From Bordetella parapertussis (GTDB lineage: Bacteria > Pseudomonadota > Gammaproteobacteria > Burkholderiales > Burkholderiaceae_C): DNA of 22,909 nt. The DNA is taken from positions 1 to 22,909 of the forward strand of contig CAMCWS010000027.1 in assembly GCA_945882755.1 (NCBI GenBank). The letters run 5' to 3'. Shown here in pieces: positions 8,765 through 16,571 of the stretch. Numbering within the stretch: position 1 is the first letter of the stretch; each line of letters begins with the position of its first letter. The notes below the pieces were generated by a model, which made no database searches, was not told the origin of the DNA, and was given only the letters and a program-made list of their open reading frames with translations. The position numbers were made by a program, and so were the translations under genes.

Positions 8765-10060
8765 TCACAAAGAAGCAAACACCTCGGCGGCGGCTTGCAC
8801 CGTGGTGGCAATGTCATCTGCCGAGTGCGCACCACTGACAAAACCAGCTTCGTACAGCGCCGGTGCGATGTACACGCCGCGGTCGAGCAAGCCGTGAAAA
8901 AGTTTGTTGAACTTGGGGCTGTCGCTGGTCATGACCTTGGCGTAGTTTTGCGGCAACTCGGGCAACAAAAAGAAACCAAACATACCGCCTTGGCAATCGG
9001 CGCTGAAGGGCACACCGGCTTTGGCGGCAGCGGCTTTGAGGCTATCGACCAAACTTTGGGTTCGGGCTGAGAGCGCATCGAAGAAACCAGGTTTGGAAAT
9101 TTCTTTCAAGGTGGCCAGACCGCAGGCGGTGGCGACGGGGTTGCCGCTCAGGGTGCCTGCTTGGTAAACAGGACCCAAGGGTGCGAGTTGCTCCATAACA
9201 GCACGCTTGCCACCAAACGCGGCCAAGTGCATGCCGCCACCGATCACTTTGCCCAATACCGTCACATCGGGCTCAAAGCCGGGAATGGATTGGGCATACA
9301 CACTTTGGGCGCTGCCCAAGGCGACTCGGCAGCCGGTCATCACCTCGTCAAACACCAACAATGCACCGTGCTGGGTGCAGAGCTCACGGCAGCGCTTCAT
9401 GAAGGGCACGCTGGCACGCACAAAGTTCATATTGCCGGCGATGGGCTCGATCATCAAACAGGCCAGCTCTTTGCCGTGCAGGGCAAAGGCTTCTTCCAGT
9501 TGGGGGATGTTGTTGTACTCGAGCACCAAGGTGTGCTGCACCACTTCGGGGGGTACACCGGCGCTGGTAGGGTTGCCAAAAGTGGCCAAACCCGAGCCGG
9601 CTTTCACCAGCAGCGCATCGGCGTGGCCGTGGTAGCAGCCCTCGAACTTGATGAACTTGCTGCGCCCTGTGGCACCACGCGCTAAACGCAATGCGCTCAT
9701 GCCCGCTTCGGTGCCGGAGCTGACCAAGCGCACCATGTCCATCGAGGGCATGAGTTTCAACAGAGCCTCCACAAGTTCAATTTCGCGCTCAGTGGGAGCG
9801 CCGTAAGAGAAGCCCTCCAACACGGCTTTTTGCACTGCCTCGACCACCGCAGGGTGGCCATGGCCCAAGATCATCGGGCCCCAAGAACCGATGTAATCGA
9901 TGTAACGCTTGTCGTTAGCGTCCCAAAAATAAGCGCCTTGGGCACGTTTGACAAAGCGCGGTGTGCCGCCCACCGCGCGAAAAGCGCGAACAGGTGAATT
10001 CACGCCGCCGGGGATGACAAGGCGGGCGCGGTCGAAGAGGGTTTGGTTCAGATCAGTCAT
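8765..10060 (-). CDS. hemL: Glutamate-1-semialdehyde 2,1-aminomutase
   Basis: The 431-residue PLP enzyme converts glutamate-1-semialdehyde into 5-aminolevulinate, the C5-route entry to heme. The Schiff-base lysine is K271 in [12 protein letters not shown]. The substrate and PLP regions are typical: [14 protein letters not shown] near the N-terminus, [40 protein letters not shown], and the [13 protein letters not shown] aspartate loop. Length is normal for the family. It lies 18 bases downstream of the ThiD-like kinase gene on the same strand, so both are probably in one transcript, and it converges on the orphan small gene. Confidence 0.97.
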   Translation of the reverse strand: MTDLNQTLFDRARLVIPGGVNSPVRAFRAVGGTPRFVKRAQGAYFWDANDKRYIDYIGSWGPMILGHGHPAVVEAVQKAVLEGFSYGAPTEREIELVEALLKLMPSMDMVRLVSSGTEAGMSALRLARGATGRSKFIKFEGCYHGHADALLVKAGSGLATFGNPTSAGVPPEVVQHTLVLEYNNIPQLEEAFALHGKELACLMIEPIAGNMNFVRASVPFMKRCRELCTQHGALLVFDEVMTGCRVALGSAQSVYAQSIPGFEPDVTVLGKVIGGGMHLAAFGGKRAVMEQLAPLGPVYQAGTLSGNPVATACGLATLKEISKPGFFDALSARTQSLVDSLKAAAAKAGVPFSADCQGGMFGFFLLPELPQNYAKVMTSDSPKFNKLFHGLLDRGVYIAPALYEAGFVSGAHSADDIATTVQAAAEVFASL

Positions 10061-10078
10061 GGTTTCAGTGAATAAACA

Positions 10079-11011
10079 TCAATGTCGTGTTTGGTGGGCG
10101 GGTAAAGAGAAGTCGTCAGCAGTTGCGGCAGCATCGTCGTCATCTTCAAACCCGCTGCCTTCGTCTACGCTGTGCGCCCAAAACAGCCGATCGGCAACGG
10201 CATGACCCATGCCTGGGCGAAAACCAGCGTCTAAGCTGCCATCGAGGTAGCCAAGTGCTTCTCCAGCAGCAGCTTCCAAATCGTCGCCCATGGCAAGCAA
10301 GCCAGCCAAAGCGGCACTCAAGGTATCACCAGCACCAGTGAAGACTGCATCAAAGCGTTCAATGGTTTCGCTGACGATCACATTCAAAGGTGTGGCCAAG
10401 GCGTTTTCAGTATGTTGGCCACCTGTTTGGGGCATGCCCGTGACAAACGTGTAAGGCACCCCTTTATCGGCCGCGGCTTTGGCCAAATCTCTGGCAGTGG
10501 GACTGCGGTCGCTGCCCCATTCTGGAAGCAGCCAACGCCACAAGGTGCTGTGGTTTCCCACCAAAACCGTTGTTTGAGGCAACACCAGTTCCATGAAAGC
10601 GTCTTGGTAAGCGTCGATGGGTTCATCTTGCCACCACGACAGACTGGGCATGTAGGCAACCACGGGCACATCGGCGTAGTCAGCACAAATTTCAGCCACC
10701 GTGGAAAGAACATCAGGGGAACCACAAAAACCAATTTTGATTACTTGAACCGCAATGTCTTCCAAGATGGTGCGGGCTTGTTCATCAACCGCTTCATCGT
10801 CCATCGCAATATGGTCGAAAACCTCGGCGGTATCGCGCACATAACTTCCCGTGGAGATCGCCAATACATGAGCGCCTACAGAAGACATCGCCAAGATGTC
10901 TGCGGTTAAACCACCTGCGCCGCTGGGATCGTTGGTATTGAAACACAGCACACAAGGGTGCGCCATTTCCTCTGATTGGCCTTCATCAGGCAGGGGGGTA
11001 GGAGTGTTCAT
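10079..11011 (-). CDS. ThiD-like hydroxymethylpyrimidine/pyridoxal-type kinase, divergent
   Basis: A 310-residue small-molecule kinase of the ribokinase fold, closest to the ThiD (HMP/HMP-P kinase) group. The N-terminal substrate motif is NTNDPSGAGGLTADI (residues 25-39), resembling the GSDPSGGAGIQAD of classical ThiD. Unlike classical ThiD, the anion-hole motif is FTGAGDTLSAALAG with aspartate D229 as the likely catalytic base, as in ribokinases and PdxK, where classical ThiD has GTGCTLSAA. The last 30 residues form a very acidic tail (DEGSGFEDDDDAAATADD). Phosphorylation of a pyrimidine alcohol for thiamine synthesis is the default reading; pyridoxal kinase activity is an alternative made attractive by co-transcription with the PLP enzyme gene hemL. 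It is divergent from the rubredoxin gene. Confidence 0.75.
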   Translation of the reverse strand: MNTPTPLPDEGQSEEMAHPCVLCFNTNDPSGAGGLTADILAMSSVGAHVLAISTGSYVRDTAEVFDHIAMDDEAVDEQARTILEDIAVQVIKIGFCGSPDVLSTVAEICADYADVPVVAYMPSLSWWQDEPIDAYQDAFMELVLPQTTVLVGNHSTLWRWLLPEWGSDRSPTARDLAKAAADKGVPYTFVTGMPQTGGQHTENALATPLNVIVSETIERFDAVFTGAGDTLSAALAGLLAMGDDLEAAAGEALGYLDGSLDAGFRPGMGHAVADRLFWAHSVDEGSGFEDDDDAAATADDFSLPAHQTRH

Positions 11012-11020
11012 GTGCCATCT

Positions 11021-11041
11021 ATAGAATCTGATTCATTCTAT
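11021..11041. promoter_or_regulatory. Palindrome ATAGAAT-N7-ATTCTAT between thiD-like gene and rubA
   Basis: A perfect seven-base inverted repeat (11021-11027 and 11035-11041) sits 10 bases upstream of the thiD-like start and 41 bases before the rubredoxin start. Its arms contain -10-like hexamers on both strands (TATAGA on plus, CATAGAAT on minus), so it could be an operator controlling both divergent genes. The regulator is unknown. Confidence 0.4.
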
Positions 11042-11082
11042 GCCACCGCTCTAGCGGGTTTTACCTTAACAACCAGAAAGAA

Positions 11083-11256
11083 ATGACTGTGAACAAGACT
11101 TGGATGTGCTTGATTTGTGGATGGATTTACGACGAAGCTGCTGGAGCGCCTGAAGAGGGTATAGCCCCAGGAACGCCTTGGGAGCAAGTGCCCATGAATT
11201 GGACCTGCCCTGAGTGCGGTGCTCGCAAGGAAGATTTTGAAATGGTGCAAATCTAG
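11083..11256 (+). CDS. rubA: Rubredoxin
   Basis: A 57-residue iron protein carrying one Fe bound by four cysteines, used as a small one-electron carrier. The sequence reads MTVNKTWMCLICGWIYDEAA, then a middle part with PGTPWEQVP, then MNWTCPECGARKEDFEMVQI. The two iron-binding pairs, CLICG and CPECG, are at residues 9-12 and 42-45, with the aromatic core residues W7, Y16, W33 and F53 of the family in place. The frame starts with ATG at 11083 preceded by a weak AGAAAG and ends with TAG at 11254-11256. It is divergent from the thiD-like/hemL pair and ends 13 bases before the photolyase stop, which converges on it. Its redox partner is not apparent nearby. Confidence 0.95.
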   Translation: MTVNKTWMCLICGWIYDEAAGAPEEGIAPGTPWEQVPMNWTCPECGARKEDFEMVQI

Positions 11257-11269
11257 GCGCCCAGCTAGA

Positions 11270-12754
11270 TCAGTCGTTCTTGCTTTTCACCACGCTGTAA
11301 CGCATCAAGGTTTTCAAGCGGGCCTTGGCGTGGTCAACAATGGGCAGTGGATAAGTCTTGCCCAGCGTGACATTGGCCGCCTCCAAAACCAAGGGCTTTG
11401 CCAACCAAGGTGCGTGAATCGCGTCGCTGGGCAGCGCTGCAAGTTGAGGTAAGTAGCGGCGAATAAATTTCCCCTGCGAATCAAACTTTTCGCTTTGGCT
11501 GATGGGGTTGAAGATACGAAAGTAAGGCTGAGCATCGCAGCCACTGGAACTGGCCCATTGCCAACCGCCGTTGTTGGCAGCCAAATCAAAATCGATCAGT
11601 TGCTGAGCGAAATACTGTTCGCCCCAGCGCCAATCGATGCCCAAGTCTTTCACCAAGAAACTGGCCACCACCATGCGTAAACGGTTGTGCATATAGCCGG
11701 TTTGGTTGATTTGTGCCATGGCCGCATCGACCAGTGGATAGCCTGTTCGCCCTTCACACCATGCGGCAAACAATTGTTTAGCTTCCTTGCCGGTTTCCCA
11801 ATCAATCGCGTCATAGACAGGCTTAAATGATTGTTTAACAACCCGTGGGTGGTGGTGCAATATTTGGTGGTAAAAATCTCGCCAAATCAATTCGCCCAGC
11901 CATGTTTGTGCACCTGCATCCCCCTCTACCGCTAAAGGGTAAGCCAGTCGGGCTAAGCGTCTGGTTGACACCGTACCAAAGCGCAAATGCACACTCAGGT
12001 AGCTCGGTCCTTTCACGCTGGGGAAATCGCGGGTTTGCTGATACTGGCTGATCCGTTTGACAAAGTCTTTGAGCAAAAGCTGTGCGCCGCTGGCGCCAGC
12101 TTGTATGTGAAGCGCAGCTAAATCGACTGTTTGAAAGCCAATGTCTTCTAGGCTAGGAATGGGACGTCGCAAGGCCTCAGGAATAGGGGCCAGCTGACCG
12201 GCAGAAGGCTTGACTTGTTTTTCAGCCAAATCAGCAGCAGTGACTTTCTTCAGCCAATTGTTTTTGTAAGGCGTGAAAACACCATAGGGCTGACTGTTTT
12301 GAGTCAAGATTTCACTTCGCTCAAAGACCACATGGTCTTTGAAGCTGACGAAGGCCACGCCTTGGTTGGCAAGTACACCTTTGGCTGTCGTATCCCGCGT
12401 CAATGCATAAGGTTCATCATCATGGTGGGTGAAGACGGCTTGAACGCCCAGCTCTGTAACCAATTGCTGCAAACACGCAACTGGTTCTCCATGGCGCACC
12501 AAAAGTCCGGCCTCTTCTTCGCCTGAAAGCGTGCGCAATTGCTGGTCCAGATCAACCAAACTGCCATGGATAAATGCCACCCGACGGTCATGGCGTGGAA
12601 GACTTTCAAGAATGGCAGTATCAAAAATAAAGACGCAAAAAACCTGCTTGCTTCGCAGCAGGGCGTGGTGCAGTGCCGTGTGGTCATCTGCGCGTAAATC
12701 GCGTCTAAACCACACCAGAGAGCGGTCAAAAAAGTCCCTAGAGTTTGGCTTCAT
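11270..12754 (-). CDS. phrB: Deoxyribodipyrimidine photolyase (class I CPD)
   Basis: The 494-residue flavoenzyme repairs cyclobutane pyrimidine dimers with blue light. The N-terminal alpha/beta domain for the antenna cofactor starts with SLVWFRRDLRADDHTALHHAL. The helical FAD domain contains the diagnostic TGYPLVDAAMAQINQTGYMHNRLRM and NNGGWQWASSSGCDAQPYFRIFNP, the latter a hallmark of class I photolyases. I chose ATG at 12754 because AAGGGTG lies five bases upstream; a GTG two codons earlier (12760) is in frame but would overlap that site. Only 22 bases separate this start from the divergent yqgE start, so the promoters of the two genes must overlap each other's coding regions. Which antenna chromophore is bound cannot be told. 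Confidence 0.96.
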   Translation of the reverse strand: MKPNSRDFFDRSLVWFRRDLRADDHTALHHALLRSKQVFCVFIFDTAILESLPRHDRRVAFIHGSLVDLDQQLRTLSGEEEAGLLVRHGEPVACLQQLVTELGVQAVFTHHDDEPYALTRDTTAKGVLANQGVAFVSFKDHVVFERSEILTQNSQPYGVFTPYKNNWLKKVTAADLAEKQVKPSAGQLAPIPEALRRPIPSLEDIGFQTVDLAALHIQAGASGAQLLLKDFVKRISQYQQTRDFPSVKGPSYLSVHLRFGTVSTRRLARLAYPLAVEGDAGAQTWLGELIWRDFYHQILHHHPRVVKQSFKPVYDAIDWETGKEAKQLFAAWCEGRTGYPLVDAAMAQINQTGYMHNRLRMVVASFLVKDLGIDWRWGEQYFAQQLIDFDLAANNGGWQWASSSGCDAQPYFRIFNPISQSEKFDSQGKFIRRYLPQLAALPSDAIHAPWLAKPLVLEAANVTLGKTYPLPIVDHAKARLKTLMRYSVVKSKND

Positions 12755-12764
12755 ATTCACCCTT

Positions 12765-12770
12765 TAAAAT
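12765..12770 (+). promoter_or_regulatory. Candidate -10 box of yqgE cluster, leaderless spacing
   Basis: TAAAAT ends six bases before the yqgE ATG, and TTGGCT at 12745-12750 is a weak -35 with a short 14-base spacer. No Shine-Dalgarno precedes the ATG. If this -10 is real, transcription would start at or within a base or two of the ATG. Confidence 0.3.
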
Positions 12771-12776
12771 AACCCA

Positions 12777-13382
12777 ATGACTCAAGATTTCGAACCCATC
12801 AACCTGACGCATCATTTTTTGATTGCCATGCCCGGTTTGATGGACGAATCATTCAATCGCAGCGTGGTTTACATGTGTGAGCACAGCGACCGAGGTGCTT
12901 TGGGCTTGATTATCAACAAACCCAGTACCCTGCGTATGCAAGACCTGTTCGAAAAGGTTGAGCTCAATTTGGGTCGTTCTGATTTGATTGAAATCCCTGT
13001 CTTTCAGGGTGGCCCAGTGCACACAGAACGCGGATTTGTTTTGCATGAGCCCCTGTCCAACACCATGACTGCTGCTGAAGCCAGTGAGGCAGCTTATGCC
13101 TCAACCCTTTGTATTCCAGGTGGCTTAGAGATGACCACCTCCAAAGATGTGCTTGAAGCCTTGTCCACCGGTGCTGGTCCCAGACGTGTGCTTATCACCC
13201 TCGGTTACTCGGCATGGGCGCAAGGACAGCTGGAATCCGAACTGGGGGAGAACAGCTGGCTCACAGTGCAAGCCGATCCACAGGTGATTTTTGACACCCC
13301 CATTGAGCAGCGTTATGACCGTGCTTTGGCTCTTTTAGGTTTACAAGCTTGGATGCTTTCACCTCAGGCGGGTCACGCGTGA
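12777..13382 (+). CDS. yqgE: YqgE/AlgH family protein
   Basis: This 201-residue protein is the conserved YqgE/AlgH (DUF179) protein, of unresolved biochemical role; AlgH in Pseudomonas was once linked to alginate control. The family start HHFLIAMPGLMDESFNRSVVYMCEH is plain, followed by GALGLIINKP, VFQGGPVHTERGFVLH and GYSAWAQGQLESEL with ENSWL. The conserved N-terminus confirms ATG 12777, even though no Shine-Dalgarno is visible. It is the first gene of the yqgE-ruvX-pyrR-pyrB-pyrC' cluster and overlaps ruvX by four bases (GTGA). Confidence 0.95.
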   Translation: MTQDFEPINLTHHFLIAMPGLMDESFNRSVVYMCEHSDRGALGLIINKPSTLRMQDLFEKVELNLGRSDLIEIPVFQGGPVHTERGFVLHEPLSNTMTAAEASEAAYASTLCIPGGLEMTTSKDVLEALSTGAGPRRVLITLGYSAWAQGQLESELGENSWLTVQADPQVIFDTPIEQRYDRALALLGLQAWMLSPQAGHA

Positions 13383-13798
13383 GTCTGGCGGTGTCCCCAA
13401 CCGCTGCAACCGAGTTGCACTCTTTTTTGGCTTTTGACTTTGGACAACAACGCACCGGCGTAGCGTATGCGTCTCGTCTGCTGGGGCAAGCCAAGCCACA
13501 AGGCACGGTTCATGGCTCTGGCCAAGCACGCTGGACATCTATCACCAAGCACATAGACGAGTGGCAACCTGACGCTTTGGTCGTCGGTGTGCCATACCAC
13601 CCCGATGGGGCAGCGCACGAAAACACCCTTCATGCACAAAAATTTGCTAGGCAACTGCGTGGGCGTTACAACTTGCCTGTGTTTGAGGTAGATGAACGTT
13701 ACTCAACCACTGAAGCTCGCAGCCAATGGGCGTTAGATGTTGATGCGGCTTCTGCGTGTGTCATTTTGAATCAATTTCTGCGAAGCCTGAGCTCATGA
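13379..13798 (+). CDS. ruvX: Holliday junction resolvase-like RuvX/YqgF
   Basis: A 139-residue RNase H-fold protein of the YqgF/RuvX family, associated in E. coli with processing of the 16S rRNA 5' end and proposed to resolve Holliday junctions. The acidic catalytic positions are in FLAFDFGQQRTGVA, the ALVVGVPYHPDG strand, FEVDERYSTTEA, and DAASACVILNQFL at the end. I chose GTG at 13379, which overlaps the yqgE stop in a GTGA arrangement; an ATG at 13349 would give 10 extra residues and a 34-base overlap, which is less likely. The gene ends in an ATGA overlap with pyrR. Confidence 0.92.
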   Translation: MSLAVSPTAATELHSFLAFDFGQQRTGVAYASRLLGQAKPQGTVHGSGQARWTSITKHIDEWQPDALVVGVPYHPDGAAHENTLHAQKFARQLRGRYNLPVFEVDERYSTTEARSQWALDVDAASACVILNQFLRSLSS

Positions 13799-14295
13799 AC
13801 ACTGAATATTCGTCACTAGATGCACAAACGCTTTACCAGCAGTTGTTCATCAGCTTGCAATCAACGCTCGCCTCTGATGCACATTTGGTGGGTATCACCA
13901 CTGGGGGAGCTTGGTTGGCAGAGCGTTTGCAGCGCGACTTGAGTCGACAAGTTCCCTTTGGCATCGTGTCTTCCTCTTTGCACAGAGATGATTTTTCCAA
14001 GCGAGGCATGGCAGAAAGCCTTGCCACCAAATTACCTTTTGAAGTCGAAGGTGCCGTCATTTGGTTGATTGACGACGTGCTTTTCACTGGCCGCACCATA
14101 CGCGCTGTGGTCAATGAGCTGTATGACTACGGTCGCCCCAAAGCGATTCATCTGGCGGTGTTGGTAGATCGCGCCGGACGTGAGTTGCCCATTCAGGCTG
14201 ATATTGCAGTGACCCATGTGACTTTGCCCGCAGAGCAGACCTTGCGCTTGAAGCAAGACAGTCAAGGCCAATTTGCGTTTTCATTAGAAGGCTAG
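13795..14295 (+). CDS. pyrR: PyrR: uracil phosphoribosyltransferase / pyr regulator
   Basis: This 166-residue type I phosphoribosyltransferase belongs to the PyrR family. The PRPP-binding loop is VIWLIDDVLFTGRT at residues 88-101, and VGITTGGAWLAERL near the N-terminus is the second active-site segment. In Gram-positive bacteria PyrR attenuates pyr mRNA on UMP binding; in proteobacteria an enzymatic or modest regulatory role is known, and I see no obvious PyrR-type anti-antiterminator hairpin before pyrB in this window. The start at 13795 forms an ATGA overlap with ruvX; a longer in-frame start at 13756 lies inside ruvX and is less likely. Three bases separate it from pyrB. Confidence 0.92.
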   Translation: MNTEYSSLDAQTLYQQLFISLQSTLASDAHLVGITTGGAWLAERLQRDLSRQVPFGIVSSSLHRDDFSKRGMAESLATKLPFEVEGAVIWLIDDVLFTGRTIRAVVNELYDYGRPKAIHLAVLVDRAGRELPIQADIAVTHVTLPAEQTLRLKQDSQGQFAFSLEG

Positions 14296-14298
14296 CCC

Positions 14299-15261
14299 AT
14301 GCTGTACAAACGCAATCCCCAACTGAACAAAAACGGCGAACTCATTCATCTGCTGTCCACCGAAGGCCTGTCGCGTGAGATCCTGACACATATCTTGGAT
14401 ACGGCCACCCAGTTTGTTTCGCTGAGTGACCGCGATGTCAAGAAAGTACCTCTTTTGAGAGGTAAGTCGGTTTTTAATCTTTTTTTTGAAAACAGCACTC
14501 GAACCCGAACCACTTTTGAAATTGCTGCCAAAAGACTCAGTGCAGATGTGTTCAATCTGGATATCGCCCGTTCATCAGCCAGCAAGGGCGAGACCTTGCT
14601 AGACACCATTGCCAACTTGAGTGCAATGGCTGCCGATATTTTTGTGGTTCGCCACGGCGAGTCTGGCGCTCCTTACCTGATTGCCGAGCATGTGGCTCCC
14701 CATGTGCATGTCATCAACGCAGGAGACGGACGCCATGCGCACCCTACCCAGGGTTTGCTGGATGCCTACACCATTCGTCACTTTAAAAAGGACTTCGCCA
14801 ACTTGCGTGTGGCGATCGTGGGGGATGTTTTGCATTCCCGCGTGGCGCGTTCAGATATTCATGCATTCACCACTTTAGGGTGTGCTGAGGTTCGCGTGGT
14901 GGGTCCTCTCACGTTAATTCCTTCGGACTTGTCTCAACTTGGCGTGAAGGTTTTTCACAACCTTGAAGAAGGTATTCGTGACTGTGATGTGGTCATCGCT
15001 TTGCGCTTGCAAAACGAGCGCATGAGCGGTGCTTTGCTTCCCTCTAGTCAGGAATATTTCAAAAATTTCGGCTTGACAACTGTCAGGCTGCAAGCCGCCA
15101 AACCCGATGCCATCGTCATGCACCCTGGACCCATCAACAGAGGCGTAGAAATTGAATCGGCGGTGGTCGATGGTCCGCAAAGTGTGATTTTGAATCAGGT
15201 GACTTTCGGTATCGCTGTGCGTATGGCGGTGATGTCTATCGTTGCAGGGAATGATGCATGA
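14299..15261 (+). CDS. pyrB: Aspartate carbamoyltransferase catalytic subunit
   Basis: The 320-residue enzyme makes carbamoyl-aspartate from carbamoyl phosphate and aspartate, step two of pyrimidine synthesis. The carbamoyl phosphate motif [13 protein letters not shown] is at residues 62-74, the catalytic loop SASKGETL at about 93-100, [12 protein letters not shown] carries the conserved histidine, and LRLQNERM and [12 protein letters not shown] bind aspartate. A GAAGG site precedes the ATG. No pyrI-type regulatory gene is near; instead the next gene, pyrC', overlaps by four bases, the arrangement of the dodecameric class A ATCases of pseudomonads, where PyrC' holds PyrB trimers together. Confidence 0.97.
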   Translation: MLYKRNPQLNKNGELIHLLSTEGLSREILTHILDTATQFVSLSDRDVKKVPLLRGKSVFNLFFENSTRTRTTFEIAAKRLSADVFNLDIARSSASKGETLLDTIANLSAMAADIFVVRHGESGAPYLIAEHVAPHVHVINAGDGRHAHPTQGLLDAYTIRHFKKDFANLRVAIVGDVLHSRVARSDIHAFTTLGCAEVRVVGPLTLIPSDLSQLGVKVFHNLEEGIRDCDVVIALRLQNERMSGALLPSSQEYFKNFGLTTVRLQAAKPDAIVMHPGPINRGVEIESAVVDGPQSVILNQVTFGIAVRMAVMSIVAGNDA

Positions 15262-16556
15262 AAATTTTGATTCATAACGGTCATCTGCTTGACCCCGCTA
15301 GTGGCTTTGACGCCAAGGCCGATTTGGCGATCGCCGACGGCAAAGTGGTGGCCATGGGCCAAGTCTCCAAAGACTTCCATGCAGATAAGCAAATTGACGC
15401 TTCAAACTGCTGGGTCATCCCTGGCTTGGTGGACGCCTGTGCTCGCCTTGGCGAACCCGGCCATGAACACGAAGGCATGCTCGAGAGCGAGTTAACTGCC
15501 GCGGTAGCGGGGGGTGTCACTAGCGTGGTGTGTTTGCCAGACACCCAACCGGTGCTTGATGAACCCGGCTTGGTGGAGATGTTGCAGTTTCGTGCCAAGC
15601 GGCTGCACCTGGCCAATGTTTACCCCTTAGGCGCATTGACGCGTGGTCTTCAGGGTGAGGTGTTGACCCCCATGGTCGAGTTAACCCAAGCGGGCTGTGT
15701 CGGGTTCACGCAAGCAGAGTACGCTATTTCGAACACCCAGAGCCTGCAACGTGCCATGCAATATGCAGCGACCTTTGGTTATGCTATTTGGCTCAGAGCA
15801 CAAGACAGCTACCTAGGCAAAGGTATTGTTGCCAGCGGACCCTTGGCTACCCGCATGGGTTTGAGTGGCGTGCCAGCGGCGGCCGAGACCATTGCACTGC
15901 ATACCTATATTGACCTCATGCGCATGACAGGTGCACGCGTTCACGTGAGCAAACTCTCCAGTGCAGCAGGTGTTGACTTGGTTCGTTCTGCCAAGGCCGA
16001 AGGGCTGTCCTTGTCTTGTGATGTCAGCATCCACAACCTGCACTTCACCGATGCCGATATTGGTTACTTTGATACGCGAGCTCGTTTGACCCCGCCCCTG
16101 CGGCAACAGCGCGACCGAGAAGCCTTGCGGCAGGGCTTGGCCGATGGCACCATCGATATCTTGGTGTCAGATCACACACCTGTCGAGGGCGACGCCAAGG
16201 CTTTGCCATTTGCCCAAGCTGAACCTGGGGCCACAGGCTTGGAGTTATTGCTGAGTGCCAGTTTGAAATGGGCGGCGCAAAGTCAGGTTGACAAACTGCG
16301 TGCCTTAGAGGTGATTACCAGCGCACCCGCCGCGCTTTTAGGACTGCCCGATCGGGGTGGTTTAAGCCTTGGCGCTCCTGCTGATGTGTGTGTTCTGGAC
16401 CCACATGCAAGTTGGCAAGTGTTGCCTGAAAACCTTCGCAGCCAATGCAAACACACGCCTTTTGCATTCGACCTGAGCGGCAGCGAAATGACCGCCCAAG
16501 TCAGAGCAACCTTGGTGGATGGACGAGTGGCTTACCAAGCGCCAGGCATGATTTAG
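15258..16556 (+). CDS. pyrC': Dihydroorotase-like protein PyrC', predicted inactive
   Basis: A 432-residue amidohydrolase-fold protein of the long dihydroorotase type ([22 protein letters not shown], then [16 protein letters not shown] and [11 protein letters not shown] at the end). The metal site is degraded. The family DxHxHLREPG reads [10 protein letters not shown] at residues 59-68, replacing both histidines by C61 and R63 and the substrate arginine by G65. H-x-E-D reads RAQD at 180-183, and DHAPH reads DHTPV at 305-309. One histidine (H229) and D305 remain. This is the pattern of the non-catalytic PyrC' that is needed for ATCase assembly in Pseudomonas. A true dihydroorotase gene should exist elsewhere in the genome. 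It is coupled to pyrB by an ATGA overlap and converges on fccB with 15 bases between stops. Confidence 0.9.
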   Translation: MKILIHNGHLLDPASGFDAKADLAIADGKVVAMGQVSKDFHADKQIDASNCWVIPGLVDACARLGEPGHEHEGMLESELTAAVAGGVTSVVCLPDTQPVLDEPGLVEMLQFRAKRLHLANVYPLGALTRGLQGEVLTPMVELTQAGCVGFTQAEYAISNTQSLQRAMQYAATFGYAIWLRAQDSYLGKGIVASGPLATRMGLSGVPAAAETIALHTYIDLMRMTGARVHVSKLSSAAGVDLVRSAKAEGLSLSCDVSIHNLHFTDADIGYFDTRARLTPPLRQQRDREALRQGLADGTIDILVSDHTPVEGDAKALPFAQAEPGATGLELLLSASLKWAAQSQVDKLRALEVITSAPAALLGLPDRGGLSLGAPADVCVLDPHASWQVLPENLRSQCKHTPFAFDLSGSEMTAQVRATLVDGRVAYQAPGMI

Positions 16557-16571
16557 CGCTGGCTGAGCAGC

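Noticed and set aside
16557..16571. GGCTG-AG-CAGCC inverted repeat near the pyrC'/fccB stops, considered as a bidirectional terminator
   Set aside because: The loop of two bases is too small for a stable hairpin and there is no T-run on either strand.
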